Counted from the stretch's first letter, positions 17,442-26,659 are shown. The stretch: DNA of 45,868 nucleotides from Lachnospiraceae bacterium (GCA_017621075.1 JAGATV010000026.1:1-45868), one strand, 5' to 3'. Made by a program: numbers and translations. Notes: generated by a model from the letters alone, not told the origin.

Positions 17442-18848
17442 ATGAAAAAGGAAAAAAACAGAAATTCATTTTCAGGATCGATCGGTTTCGTGCTTGCGGC
17501 AGCAGGCAGTGCAGTAGGATTGGGCAATATCTGGAGATTCCCGTATCTGGCAGCAAAGGATGGGGGAGGACTGTTTCTGGTATTGTATCTGATCCTGGCG
17601 CTGACCTTTGGCTTTACCCTGCTTACCACGGAGATCGCCATCGGCAGAAAGACCAAGCAGAGTCCCCTGACGGCTTACGGCAGACTGAATCAGAAGTGTG
17701 GCTTTTTGGGAGTGCTGGCCTGTCTGGTGCCCATGATCATCATGCCTTATTACTGCGTCATCGGCGGCTGGGTGGTCAAATATTTCTGGGCTTATCTGAC
17801 CATGGGCGGAAGCGATGCTTCCACAGACGGATATTTCGGCAATTATATCACGGGGGAAGTGGAGCCCATGGTACAGATGCTGATCTTCCTGTTCATTGTG
17901 GCATTTATTGTCTTTAAGGGAGTGGATAAGGGGATCGAGTCCTTCTCCAAGGTATTGATGCCGATTTTGTTATTGTTGGTAGTGGGGATCGCTGTCTTTT
18001 CCCTGACCATTGATTATACGGACGCAGAGGGAGTGACCAGGACCGGATGGGAAGGCTTCAAGATCTTTGTGATCCCTGATCTTGAGGGACTTACTGTGCG
18101 GAAGTTTTTCAATGTACTCCTGGATGCGGTGGGCCAGTTGTTCTTCAGTCTGAGTGTGGCCATGGGAATCATGATCGCTTACGGCTCTTATGTAAAAGAT
18201 GACGCAGACCTGCCCAGATCCATCAATCAGATCGAGTTCTTTGATACGCTGGTGGCATTTCTGGCAGGGGTTATGATCATTCCTGCAGTATACACCTTCA
18301 TGGGAAGAGAGGGCATGGCAGCTTCCGGCCCCAGTCTGATGTTCATTTCCCTGCCCAAAGTGTTTACTTCCATGGGGGTCATCGGGAATGTGGTGGGAGG
18401 CCTGTTCTTTGTGATGGTGCTGTTCGCAGCGCTGACAAGTGCGGTTTCCATCATGGAAGCTGTGGTATCCAGTCTTATGGATCACTTTCATATTTCCAGG
18501 ACCAAAGCGGCTGCCATTGAGACGGTGATCGCACTGGTGGGCGGAGTGATCGTGTGTCTCGGCTACAATAAGCTGTATTTTGATGTCACGCTGCCCAACG
18601 GAGCCCATGCGCAGATCCTGGACATCATGGATTATGTCAGCAACAACTGTCTCATGCCTATTGTGGCCATCGGCACCTGCGTGCTGGTTGGCTGGATCTT
18701 AAAGCCTCAGGTGATCGTGGACGAGGTGGAGAAATCCGGCACAAAGATGGGCAGAAAGCGGCTGTATGTGGTGATGATCCGTTATATCGTTCCGGCACTT
18801 TTGCTGATCCTTCTGCTGAATTCCGTAGGAATCCTGGGGATATTCTGA
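17442..18848 (+). CDS. Sodium-dependent amino-acid transporter, NSS family
   Basis: LeuT-fold sodium symporter, most likely for an amino acid. 468 aa with 11-12 hydrophobic segments. The TM1 signature GSAVGLGNIWRFPYLA (near residue 25) carries the unwound sodium/substrate site. VVKYFWAYL (TM3) and GVIGNVVGGLFFVMVLFAALTS later in the protein also fit. The start is odd: the only good Shine-Dalgarno, AGGAGG (17413-17418), is about 23 bases from the ATG and no in-frame start lies closer to it. A hairpin or a missed leader peptide could explain this. The exact substrate is not deducible. Confidence 0.92.
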   Translation: MKKEKNRNSFSGSIGFVLAAAGSAVGLGNIWRFPYLAAKDGGGLFLVLYLILALTFGFTLLTTEIAIGRKTKQSPLTAYGRLNQKCGFLGVLACLVPMIIMPYYCVIGGWVVKYFWAYLTMGGSDASTDGYFGNYITGEVEPMVQMLIFLFIVAFIVFKGVDKGIESFSKVLMPILLLLVVGIAVFSLTIDYTDAEGVTRTGWEGFKIFVIPDLEGLTVRKFFNVLLDAVGQLFFSLSVAMGIMIAYGSYVKDDADLPRSINQIEFFDTLVAFLAGVMIIPAVYTFMGREGMAASGPSLMFISLPKVFTSMGVIGNVVGGLFFVMVLFAALTSAVSIMEAVVSSLMDHFHISRTKAAAIETVIALVGGVIVCLGYNKLYFDVTLPNGAHAQILDIMDYVSNNCLMPIVAIGTCVLVGWILKPQVIVDEVEKSGTKMGRKRLYVVMIRYIVPALLLILLLNSVGILGIF

Positions 18849-18929
18849 TGCAGACAGGCCATGAGCGGACAAAGGGCGGAGCCGGATGCGGCGGCTATTG
18901 GATTTACCGTAGAAAAACCCGCCGGAATG

Positions 18930-18938
18930 TGATATGAT
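18930..18938 (+). promoter_or_regulatory. Extended -10 element before metY
   Basis: TGATATGAT: an extended -10 TG followed one base later by TATGAT (18933-18938), 39 bp before metY. No convincing -35 at 17 bp. Weak support only. Confidence 0.4.
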
Positions 18939-18977
18939 AAAAAGAGGTTATTGGGACCTACAGAGGAGGACAATATC

Positions 18978-20261
18978 ATGAGTGATTATAAGATCAATAC
19001 AAAATGTGTACAGGCGGGTTATACCCCCGGCAACGGAGAGCCCCGTCAGATCCCCATTATCCAGTCCACTACTTTTAAATATGAAACCAGTGAGGATATG
19101 GGTAAATTATTTGATCTGGAGGCGTCGGGCTATTTCTATTCCCGCCTGCAGAATCCCACCAACGATCATGTGGCGGCAAAGATCGCAGCGTTAGAGGGTG
19201 GCACGGCGGCCATGCTCACTTCTTCCGGACAGGCGGCCAACTTCTTTGCCCTGTTCAATATCTGTGAGGCAGGAAGCCATATCGTGTCCTCCTCCTCTAT
19301 TTATGGGGGCACTTTCAACCTGATCTCTGTCACCATGGCAAAGATGGGAGTGGAGGTTACCTTTGTCTCACCCGATTGTACCGAGGAAGAACTGAATGCT
19401 GCTTTCCGGGATAACACCAGGGCTGTGTTTGGCGAGACCATTGCGAACCCGGCACTGACGGTATTGGATATCGAAAAATTTGCAAAGGCGGCCCATGCTC
19501 ACGGCGTGCCCCTGATCGTGGACAATACTTTCCCCACTCCCGTGAACTGTCGGCCCATTGAGTGGGGAGCAGATATTGTAACTCATTCCACCACCAAGTA
19601 CATGGATGGTCACGGCGCAGCCATAGGCGGAGCCATCGTGGATGCCGGAAAGTTTGACTGGATGGCCCATGCGGACAAGTTCCCCGGACTCTGTACGCCG
19701 GATGAATCCTATCATGGGGTCACTTATGCGGAGAAGTTTGGCAAGGAAGGTGCTTTCATTACCAAATGTACTTCCCAGCTCATGCGTGACCTGGGATGCA
19801 TCCAGTCTCCCCAAAATGCATTTATCCTGAATCTGGGCCTGGAATCCCTGCATGTAAGGATGCCCCGCCATGTGGAGAACGGTCAGGCTGTGGCAGAATT
19901 TTTGCAAAGACATCCAAAAGTTGCTTATGTGAACTATCCTACTTTGCCCGGCAATCGATATTATGAAATTGCCAAGAAATATCTGCCTAATGGCGGATGC
20001 GGCGTGGTGTCCTTTGAATTGAAGGGCGGGAGAGAAGCGGCAGAGACCTTTATGAAGCATCTGAAGCTGGCTGCCATCGAGACCCATGTGGCAGATGCCA
20101 GAACCTGCTGTCTGAACCCTGCCACATCCACCCATCGTCAGATGACGGAGGAACAGTTGAATGCTGCAGGTGTTCCCGCCGGTCTGGTGCGTATGTCCTG
20201 CGGCCTGGAGGACAAGGAAGATCTGATCGCAGATCTGGCACAGGCCCTGGATGCAATTTAG
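18978..20261 (+). CDS. metY: O-acetylhomoserine sulfhydrylase
   Basis: PLP enzyme of methionine synthesis, making homocysteine from O-acetylhomoserine and sulfide; cytoplasmic. 427 aa from ATG 18978 (RBS GAGGAGG). Family blocks include SRLQNPTNDHVAAKIAALEG, SSSSIYGGTFNL, FGETIANPALTVLDI and the Schiff-base lysine in HSTTKYMDGHG (Lys207). The C-terminus HVADARTCCLNPATSTHRQM is typical of MetY rather than MetB/MetC. The open frame extends upstream to 18951 without family similarity. The next gene overlaps its end by 11 bp. Confidence 0.93.
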   Translation: MSDYKINTKCVQAGYTPGNGEPRQIPIIQSTTFKYETSEDMGKLFDLEASGYFYSRLQNPTNDHVAAKIAALEGGTAAMLTSSGQAANFFALFNICEAGSHIVSSSSIYGGTFNLISVTMAKMGVEVTFVSPDCTEEELNAAFRDNTRAVFGETIANPALTVLDIEKFAKAAHAHGVPLIVDNTFPTPVNCRPIEWGADIVTHSTTKYMDGHGAAIGGAIVDAGKFDWMAHADKFPGLCTPDESYHGVTYAEKFGKEGAFITKCTSQLMRDLGCIQSPQNAFILNLGLESLHVRMPRHVENGQAVAEFLQRHPKVAYVNYPTLPGNRYYEIAKKYLPNGGCGVVSFELKGGREAAETFMKHLKLAAIETHVADARTCCLNPATSTHRQMTEEQLNAAGVPAGLVRMSCGLEDKEDLIADLAQALDAI

Positions 20262-20661
20262 GAAGGCAGTTCCTTCTGACCTGGAAAATATCGTGGCTGT
20301 TTTTCGTAGTGCTGTAAAGACTATGGAAGATAGCCATATTTTTCAATGGGACCGGTTGTATCCCAACCGAGAGGATTTTCAGGAGGACATTGCCGGAAAC
20401 CATATGTATGTGGGGGAAGATTATGTGGTCCTTCACCGACTGTGCGTCAATCCTGTCTTTCAGAACAGGGGAATTGGCACGGCCACTGTAAAGTACCTGG
20501 AAAAACTGGCAGAGCGGGAAGGCTGTAAGGCAGTCAGGCTGGATGTGTTTTCCGGCAATCCTTATGCACTTAAGATGTATCACGCTTTGGGATACCATAT
20601 AGTGGGAGAAGTCCGTTTCAGAAAAGGACGCTTCTATTTGATGGAAAAGCTGCTTGTATAA
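20251..20661 (+). CDS. GNAT acetyltransferase, shortened
   Basis: Acetyl-CoA-dependent N-acetyltransferase, 136 aa. The acetyl-CoA motif is clear: LHRLCVNPVFQNRGIGTATV (R/QxxGxG as QNRGIG), followed by RLDVFSGNPYALKMYHALGY. It seems to lack the usual strands beta2-beta4: DIAGNHMYVGEDYVVLHRLC jumps from the N-terminal helices directly to beta4, about 25-30 residues fewer than typical relatives of around 160 aa. This may be an in-frame deletion and the enzyme may be inactive. The start overlaps the metY stop, suggesting cotranslation. Substrate unknown. Confidence 0.75.
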   Translation: MQFRKAVPSDLENIVAVFRSAVKTMEDSHIFQWDRLYPNREDFQEDIAGNHMYVGEDYVVLHRLCVNPVFQNRGIGTATVKYLEKLAEREGCKAVRLDVFSGNPYALKMYHALGYHIVGEVRFRKGRFYLMEKLLV

Positions 20662-20695
20662 CATAGAATGTTTGAGAAGGAAGGTATATGGAACC

Positions 20696-23014
20696 ATGGA
20701 TGTGAAAGCGGTTTTGGAAAAAGTAGACATTTTATATGGAGAGAACAGAGGGGCGGAGGCGGAAGCACTGATGCAGGAAGCCATCGTGGAGGCGGTGAAG
20801 GAGCAGGACAATGCGGGACTGTTACAGCTTCTAAATGAGCTTTTGGGCTATTATCGGGAGACCAGTCAGGTGGATGCCTCTTATGTGGTGGCCAGCCAGG
20901 CTATTTCCGTGGCAGAGAATATGGGGCTTACCGATTCTCTTCCCTACGCAACCACACTTTTGAATGTGGCCAATGCTTACCGGGCCGGAGGCAGACTTGC
21001 GGATTCCCTGGACTGTTATCTCAAGGTAAGGCAGTTGTATGAAAAACTTCTGACACCGGACGATATGCTGGTGGCCAGCCTGGAAAACAATCTCAGTCTT
21101 TTGTATCAGGAGATGGGCGAATTCTGCAAGGCCAAAGAGTGTCTGCTCAAAGCCCTTTCCATTGTGGAAGAAAAGGACGCTGCCTTTGAAGTGGCTGTGA
21201 CCTGTGCCAATCTGGCGGGCACCTGCATGCAGTTAAAGGAGCCGGAGAACGCCAGGGAATATGCGCAGCGGGCTATTACCGGATTTAAAAAGCTGGGAGT
21301 TGAGGATGCCCATTACGGAGCAGCACTTTCCGCCCTGGCTACTTATCATTATGAGAAGGGCACTTATGACACGGCGGCTTCCCTGTTTCGGGAGGCCATG
21401 GAGATCATGGAGCGGAATCTGGGCAGAAATGAATATTATGAGCGTCTGAAGCAAAATTATGAGACTTGCCTGGCAGCGGGCGGCAGGCTTAGTGGCCTTG
21501 CCCTTTGCAGGGAATATTATGAGACCTGGGGCAGGCCCATGATAGCGGAGAAATTTGGCGAGTATGAAGGCCGCATCGCCGTAGGTCTGGTGGGCGAAGG
21601 CTCAGACTGTTTTGGCTATGATGATGGGATATCCAGGGATCATGACTGGGGACCGGGGTTTTGCCTGTGGGTGACGGAGGAGACCTATTCCGAGATCGGC
21701 CAGGCGCTGCAGGAGGCCTATGAAGCACTTCCCTCGGAGTTTAAAGGCTGTAAAAGGACTGTCAGCCGTCAGGGGCAGGGACGCAGGGGTGTCATGACCA
21801 TATCCCGGTTCTATGAGAGACTGACAGGGGCAAAGACTTATGAGGAAATAGATTTTACAAAGGTGCAGGATGCTTCCCTGGCGGCAGCGGTGAACGGTGA
21901 AGTGTTTCGGGATGAGGAAGGAATCTTTACTGCCTTCCGGGAAAAATTAAAACAGGGCTATCCGGAACCTGTCCGCTATCTGAAACTGGCAGAAAGCGCA
22001 GCAGCCTTTTCCCAGTGCGGACAGTACAATTATAAAAGGATGAAAAAGCGGGAAGACAGCCTTACGGCCTCCATGATGGTCAGCGACTGTATCAAGGAGG
22101 CAATAAAGCTTAAGCACTATATTGCAGGACAATATCCGCCTCATGACAAATGGCTTTTAAGGAGTCTTAAGGATCTGGAGAACGGGCCCGAACTTTTGGT
22201 ATTGCTGCGAAAACTGGGCAAGGAGATGTGGAGTGAAACAGTCACGGGCGGTGACAACGGGGATGATGTGGAAGTCCTGGTGGAAAGGATCGGGGAATTC
22301 CTGGCAAAAGAACTGTATGAGGCCAGCCTGATCGGAGACACGGACCCTTATCTGGACAGCCACACAGGGGAACTGCTTCAAAAGAGCATATTTTCCCGAC
22401 TCACCAACGATATGCTGGTGGACAGGATCGCGGAGCTTGAGTTTGAAGCCTTTGACAAGGTAAAGAACGAGGGCGGCCGTGCAAGCTGCCAAAATGACTG
22501 GAACACTTTTTCCATTATGAGAAAGAGCCAGTATATGACCTGGAACCGCACCATGCTGCTGCAATATCTGTATGATTTTTCCACAGCATATCGGAACGGG
22601 CGCAACCTGATCACGGAAAAATACGGGCGTATGATGGAGAGTACGGCGCCGGAGGAATATGAGAAGCTGAAAGAACATTTTCCCAAGATCCCCGCAGACA
22701 AAAAGGAGATCATTGAGCAGATCGTCAGTCTTCAGGTGAGCTTTATGGAAGATTTTGCAAAGGAGTATCCCACTCTTGCGGGGAATGCAAGGAGCATCCA
22801 TTCTGCGGAGGATCAATCGTACAATACCTCTTATGAGACTTATCTGCGGGGAGAGATCAGCACTTATTCCGATAAGATGCTGGAACTGTACGGAAGGTTC
22901 CTGGTGTCCTGGGCCAGGGAAGGGAAAAATCCCGTCTTTGCCACCATGGAGAACAGTGTCCACCTCTATGGCTATGAAAGCCTGGATGCGGCAGAAAGCT
23001 TCTTAAAAGTATAA
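20696..23014 (+). CDS. TPR-DUF4037-DUF4125 fusion protein
   Basis: A large cytoplasmic protein of 772 aa, function unknown. Residues ~1-265 are tetratricopeptide repeats (NVANAYRAGGRLADSLDCYL, NNLSLLYQEMGEFCKAKECL, ALATYHYEKGTYDTAASLF). Next is a domain I recognise as DUF4037, which looks like a nucleotidyltransferase fold: GEGSD (300-304) followed by a run of acidic residues in DDGISRDHDWGPGF. The C-terminal ~200 residues (NDWNTFSIMRKSQYMTWN to ESLDAAESFL) match DUF4125. The ATG at 20696 has GAGAAGGAAGG about 11 bases upstream; the frame is open to 20654 inside the GNAT end. No signal peptide. It may add a nucleotide to a protein or small molecule, but that is a guess from fold only. Confidence 0.82.
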   Translation: MDVKAVLEKVDILYGENRGAEAEALMQEAIVEAVKEQDNAGLLQLLNELLGYYRETSQVDASYVVASQAISVAENMGLTDSLPYATTLLNVANAYRAGGRLADSLDCYLKVRQLYEKLLTPDDMLVASLENNLSLLYQEMGEFCKAKECLLKALSIVEEKDAAFEVAVTCANLAGTCMQLKEPENAREYAQRAITGFKKLGVEDAHYGAALSALATYHYEKGTYDTAASLFREAMEIMERNLGRNEYYERLKQNYETCLAAGGRLSGLALCREYYETWGRPMIAEKFGEYEGRIAVGLVGEGSDCFGYDDGISRDHDWGPGFCLWVTEETYSEIGQALQEAYEALPSEFKGCKRTVSRQGQGRRGVMTISRFYERLTGAKTYEEIDFTKVQDASLAAAVNGEVFRDEEGIFTAFREKLKQGYPEPVRYLKLAESAAAFSQCGQYNYKRMKKREDSLTASMMVSDCIKEAIKLKHYIAGQYPPHDKWLLRSLKDLENGPELLVLLRKLGKEMWSETVTGGDNGDDVEVLVERIGEFLAKELYEASLIGDTDPYLDSHTGELLQKSIFSRLTNDMLVDRIAELEFEAFDKVKNEGGRASCQNDWNTFSIMRKSQYMTWNRTMLLQYLYDFSTAYRNGRNLITEKYGRMMESTAPEEYEKLKEHFPKIPADKKEIIEQIVSLQVSFMEDFAKEYPTLAGNARSIHSAEDQSYNTSYETYLRGEISTYSDKMLELYGRFLVSWAREGKNPVFATMENSVHLYGYESLDAAESFLKV

Positions 23015-23072
23015 ATTGCCACAAAATGCACACTCTAGGAAGGAGAAGATCCGGAAAGGAGTGTGTATTTTT

Positions 23073-23324
23073 ATGGATATCAATGAAATGGTTATGAGCA
23101 GTACGGAATATGGCGGTCTTACCTTCCCTTATGGGCTGGGGACTGTGCTGGGTATGGAGGAAGAAGTGACAGAGCGCCCGGGGAATCTTACGGAGGCAGA
23201 GAGAGAGCATATCATCATGCGCTGCAAAGATGCGGGATCGGAGGAAGAAGTGAGACAGATCCTGGATGAGACCGTACCCGGCGAGAGTATGCAGTCTTTG
23301 CTTGACAGGGACCGGATCCGATAA
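23073..23324 (+). CDS. Small acidic protein of unknown function
   Basis: 83 aa, begins MDINEMVMSSTEYGGLTFPY and is rich in Glu (GMEEEVTERPGNLTEAEREH). I do not recognise a family. It follows the TPR-DUF4037-DUF4125 gene by 58 bp in the same direction and may be its partner. GGAAAGGA lies 13 bases before the ATG, longer than ideal; the frame is open upstream to 23016 but those residues look random. Convergent with the SDR gene, 3 bp away, with no terminator between them. Confidence 0.6.
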   Translation: MDINEMVMSSTEYGGLTFPYGLGTVLGMEEEVTERPGNLTEAEREHIIMRCKDAGSEEEVRQILDETVPGESMQSLLDRDRIR

Positions 23325-23327
23325 GAA

Positions 23328-24050
23328 TCAGATCCATCCGCCATCCATGGTGATCACCTGTCCGGTGAGATATTCCGGTGCCTGGCTTAGCTGAAAGATC
23401 AGCTGTCCAGCTTCCTCTGCGGTGCCCAGCCTGTCTGCCGGGATTTCCGCGGCAAGATCAGCCAGTTCTTGGGAAGTAAAGCAGGCATTCATATCCGTGT
23501 CGATGGCGCCGAAGGCGATGGCATTGACCTGGATGTTGCTGGGGGCCAGTTCCTTGGCCAGGGCTTTGGTAAAGGCATTGATGCCGCCCTTGGAAGCGGA
23601 ATAGGCCACCTCCATGGAGGCACCCACGTTACCCCAGACAGAGGAGATATTGATGATCTTTCCGCTGTGCTTCTGCAAAAAGAGCGGGATAGCCAGTTTG
23701 GAGGTATAAAAACAGGAATCCAGATTGGTGCCAAGGACCCGGTGCCACTCTTCGGGGGACATATCGCTCAACAGGCCGACGTGGGAGATCCCGGCATTGT
23801 TGACCAGGACATCCAGATCGGAAATTTGGGAAAATACCCGCTCTACATCCGCATAGCAGCCCATGTCGGCCAAAATGGCGGTGCATGTGATGTCGTATCG
23901 GGAAGAGAGGCTGTCAGCCATTTCCCGCAGTCTGTCTATGGAAGAGATACAGGTCAGATATAGATCATAGCCTGCCTGGGCAAAACAGTGGGCAGCGGCT
24001 CTGCCGATGCCCCTGGAGGCCCCGGTGATAAGAACGGTTTTATTTGTCAT
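23328..24050 (-). CDS. Short-chain dehydrogenase, FabG/YmfI-like
   Basis: NAD(P)H-dependent reductase of 240 aa. Cofactor motif TGASRGIG (residues 9-16), DLDVLVNNAGISHVG, catalytic serine in INISSVWGN and YSASK. GQVITMDGGWI ends the protein. The sequence resembles FabG and the EF-P 5-aminopentanone reductase YmfI equally well; since no fatty-acid genes are adjacent the second is attractive but unproved. An extended -10 TGGTATAAT on the minus strand (TATAAT at 24115-24110) probably drives it, divergent from trxB. Confidence 0.85.
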   Translation of the reverse strand: MTNKTVLITGASRGIGRAAAHCFAQAGYDLYLTCISSIDRLREMADSLSSRYDITCTAILADMGCYADVERVFSQISDLDVLVNNAGISHVGLLSDMSPEEWHRVLGTNLDSCFYTSKLAIPLFLQKHSGKIINISSVWGNVGASMEVAYSASKGGINAFTKALAKELAPSNIQVNAIAFGAIDTDMNACFTSQELADLAAEIPADRLGTAEEAGQLIFQLSQAPEYLTGQVITMDGGWI

Positions 24051-24128
24051 GGCAATTCTCCGTGATCTGATTTTGGAAAAGGGCAGGAGCCCATTTCTGT
24101 GACAAAAAAATTATACCACAGTTTCTCC

Positions 24129-24157
24129 TTGTTTATCTACCCTGAAACTGATACACT
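24129..24157 (+). promoter_or_regulatory. Promoter of the trxB-like gene
   Basis: TTGTTT (24129-24134), 17-bp spacer, TACACT (24152-24157), 26 bp before the ATG. Confidence 0.6.
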
Positions 24158-24183
24158 GAAAGAAAACTACATGGGGAGGCAAT

Positions 24184-25092
24184 ATGTACGATCTGATTAT
24201 TATAGGTTCCGGCCCGGCCGGGCTTTCGGCAGCAGTCTATGCCATACGGGCCGGCCTTCATATCCTGGTGATGGAGAGCAATGCCATGAGCGGCGGTCAG
24301 GTGCTGAATACCTACGAGGTGGATAATTATCTGGGAATGCCGGGCAGTGACGGTTTTACCATGGGAATGGCTTTCAGGGCCCATGCGGACAAGCTGGGTG
24401 TGGAATTTAAGAATGCCCGAGTCATGTCCCTTGAAGACAAAGGCAGCTATAAGGTCATTCACACCAGAAAAGAGAGCCTGGAGGCGAAGGCTGTGATCCT
24501 GGCCACCGGTGCCCACCATGCACAGTTGGGAGTACCGGGTGAAACGGAATTTGCAGGACGGGGTGTATCCTACTGTGCCACTTGTGACGGCGCCTTTTTC
24601 AGAGGGCGTACCGTGGCAGTGGTAGGCGGCGGGGACGTGGCATTGGAGGATGCCATCTATCTGGCAAGAAGCTGTGAGAAGGTATACCTGATCCACAGAA
24701 GGGATGAACTGCGAGGCGCCCGCATCCTGCAGGAGGAGCTGAGCGGGCTGTCCAATGTGGAGATCCTTTACAGCCATACCGTACAACAGATCAAAGGAAA
24801 GGATGGTGTGGAGGCGCTGGAACTTCTGGATGTCAAAAGCGGCGAAAGCAGGGAACTGCCTGTAGACGGTGTGTTTATTGCCGTGGGCATCCATCCCAAT
24901 ACGGAGCTTGTAAAGGATCTGACAGCCTGTGATGACGGCGGTTATGTGCCGGCGGGCGAGGACTGCGCTACAGATATTCCGGGTCTTTTTGCGGCAGGGG
25001 ATGTGCGCAGGAAACCTTTGCGCCAGATCGTCACTGCGGTTTCGGACGGAGCCAATGCAGCGGTCAGTGCAGAAAACTATTGCAGAAAGTGA
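24184..25092 (+). CDS. trxB: Thioredoxin reductase-like FAD/NAD(P) disulfide reductase
   Basis: Flavoprotein reducing thioredoxin or a similar dithiol carrier. 302 aa, standard low-Mr TrxR size. FAD motif GSGPAGLSAAVYA (residues 9-21), redox-active CATC (131-134), second Rossmann motif VVGGGDVALEDA and the NADPH-specificity motif HRRDELRG, then AGDVRRKPLRQIVTAVSDGA near the end. RBS GGGGAGG. No thioredoxin gene adjoins it, so a paralogue with another partner remains possible. Its stop is followed by a strong promoter for the NlpC/P60 gene. Confidence 0.9.
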   Translation: MYDLIIIGSGPAGLSAAVYAIRAGLHILVMESNAMSGGQVLNTYEVDNYLGMPGSDGFTMGMAFRAHADKLGVEFKNARVMSLEDKGSYKVIHTRKESLEAKAVILATGAHHAQLGVPGETEFAGRGVSYCATCDGAFFRGRTVAVVGGGDVALEDAIYLARSCEKVYLIHRRDELRGARILQEELSGLSNVEILYSHTVQQIKGKDGVEALELLDVKSGESRELPVDGVFIAVGIHPNTELVKDLTACDDGGYVPAGEDCATDIPGLFAAGDVRRKPLRQIVTAVSDGANAAVSAENYCRK

Positions 25093-25127
25093 ACCTGACA
25101 AAACACGGATCCAATTTCTTCCAACCG

Positions 25128-25156
25128 TTGACAAAAGAAAACAAAAGTGATATATT
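25128..25156 (+). promoter_or_regulatory. Promoter of the NlpC/P60 gene
   Basis: Perfect TTGACA (25128-25133), 17-bp spacer, TATATT (25151-25156), giving a leader of about 65 nt before the ATG. Confidence 0.85.
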
Positions 25157-25226
25157 TGTTAACAGATGTAATAATTTCGTAATAAATTGGTAGAAATACT
25201 TAAGATATACAATTCAGGAGGAAAGC

Positions 25227-26411
25227 ATGATTCGTAGTTCTGTAAGGATCACAGCCTGCGCACTGGCAGCCGCCCTTATGGTTTCAGGAAACGGCATCAC
25301 GGCATCGGCGGCAGCATCCACATCCGTCCTGCCCAGCGGCGGTATCGCACTTGCCACTTCCCAGGGCAATAAATTAGAGAATATCACCACCAACAATAAA
25401 TCCAGAATCCAGATTGAATCCATTGTGGAGAAAGCAGATATCCCGGCGGAAGCTGCGGAGGAGAAAACAGTTTCAGAGGAGGATACTTTTCGCAATCTGG
25501 TCATTGCACAGGTAAATGATTATGTAAATGTAAGGAATCTGCCCAGCGAGGAAGGTGAGATCATCGGCAAGCTGTATGACGATTCCGTGGGCACATTGAT
25601 CTCGGAAGAAAACGGATGGTATCAGATCAGCTCCGGTTCCGTGACAGGTTATGTCAAGGGTGAGTTCTGTGTGACCGGCGAGGATGCCGTTGCACTGGCG
25701 AAGGAAGTGGGGACCAGGATCGCTACTGTTACCACCACTACTTTGAAGGTACGCACTGAGCCCAGTCTGGAGGCAAGTGTACTTGGCCTGGTGCCCTTGG
25801 AAGATCAGTTGGTAGTCAGCGAGGAGATCGAAGGTTGGGCAAAGGTAGATATCGAGGAAGGTATCGGCTGGGTATCCACCGATTATGTAGAGCTTCACAC
25901 AGAGTTTGTTCAGGCAGAATCCAAGGAAGAGGAAGAAAAACGTCTTGCCAGGGAAGCTGCTGAGAGAAAGAAAGCAAGGGAAGCTGCGGCAGCAAAGGCT
26001 GCTCAGTCCAAGTCTGCTTCTGTCACCACAGTTGCGGCTGCTCCTGTTGTATCCGGCGAGAGCAGTGAGATGGGTGCAGCAGTTGCGGAATATGCGCTTC
26101 AGTTCGTGGGCAACCCTTATGTATACGGCGGCACCAGCCTGACCGACGGTGCGGATTGCTCCGGTTTTGTAATGAGCGTTTACGCCAACTTTGGCGTGAG
26201 CCTGCCTCATTCCTCCGCAGCGGACAGGAGCCAGGGTTATGCGGTAGACGGTCTTGCAAATGCACAGCCGGGAGATCTGATCTGCTACTCCGGCCACGTT
26301 GCACTTTACATTGGCGACAATCAGATCGTTCATGCGTCTACTTCCAAGACCGGCATCATTGTCTCCAGAGCGGACTACAAGAAAGTGCTGGCAGTCAGAA
26401 GAATCTTCTAA
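25227..26411 (+). CDS. Secreted SH3-NlpC/P60 cell-wall hydrolase
   Basis: Exported peptidoglycan endopeptidase, 394 aa. A signal peptide (residues 1 to ~31, ending near ITASAAAS) is followed by two bacterial SH3 domains (about 90-150 and 165-225; VNDYVNVRNLPSEEGEIIGK and TTTLKVRTEPSLEASVLGLV), an Ala/Lys/Glu-rich linker (~230-270), and a C-terminal NlpC/P60 domain with Cys311 in GADCSGFV, His357 in SGHVALYIG and His369 in QIVHAS, a complete Cys-His-His set. RBS AGGAGG. Probably acts in septum cleavage or wall turnover. Stands alone with its own promoter and terminator. Confidence 0.94.
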   Translation: MIRSSVRITACALAAALMVSGNGITASAAASTSVLPSGGIALATSQGNKLENITTNNKSRIQIESIVEKADIPAEAAEEKTVSEEDTFRNLVIAQVNDYVNVRNLPSEEGEIIGKLYDDSVGTLISEENGWYQISSGSVTGYVKGEFCVTGEDAVALAKEVGTRIATVTTTTLKVRTEPSLEASVLGLVPLEDQLVVSEEIEGWAKVDIEEGIGWVSTDYVELHTEFVQAESKEEEEKRLAREAAERKKAREAAAAKAAQSKSASVTTVAAAPVVSGESSEMGAAVAEYALQFVGNPYVYGGTSLTDGADCSGFVMSVYANFGVSLPHSSAADRSQGYAVDGLANAQPGDLICYSGHVALYIGDNQIVHASTSKTGIIVSRADYKKVLAVRRIF

Positions 26412-26436
26412 GAATAACAAAATAGAAACGAAAAGC

Positions 26437-26474
26437 CACCGGGTGATGAGCAATCTGCTATCCCCGGTGTTTTT
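26437..26474 (+). terminator. Probable terminator of the NlpC/P60 gene
   Basis: Stem CACCGGG/CCCGGTG (26437-26443 and 26463-26469) with a 19-base loop, then five T. The large loop lowers confidence. Confidence 0.6.
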
Positions 26475-26659
26475 ATTTCCATGAAAAATTTTTGGAAAGC
26501 GGAAGCATCTGATGGAGGCGTTGTATGGTGAATTAAGAGAGTTGTCAAAATATTAGGAGCTGTTCCAAAACAGAAAAAAGAGAGGCTTATGTGTAAGTTG
26601 CACAAAAAGCAGAAAAGCAAGAGCAAAATGGAAAGATTCTAATTTTATTTCAAAAAAAG

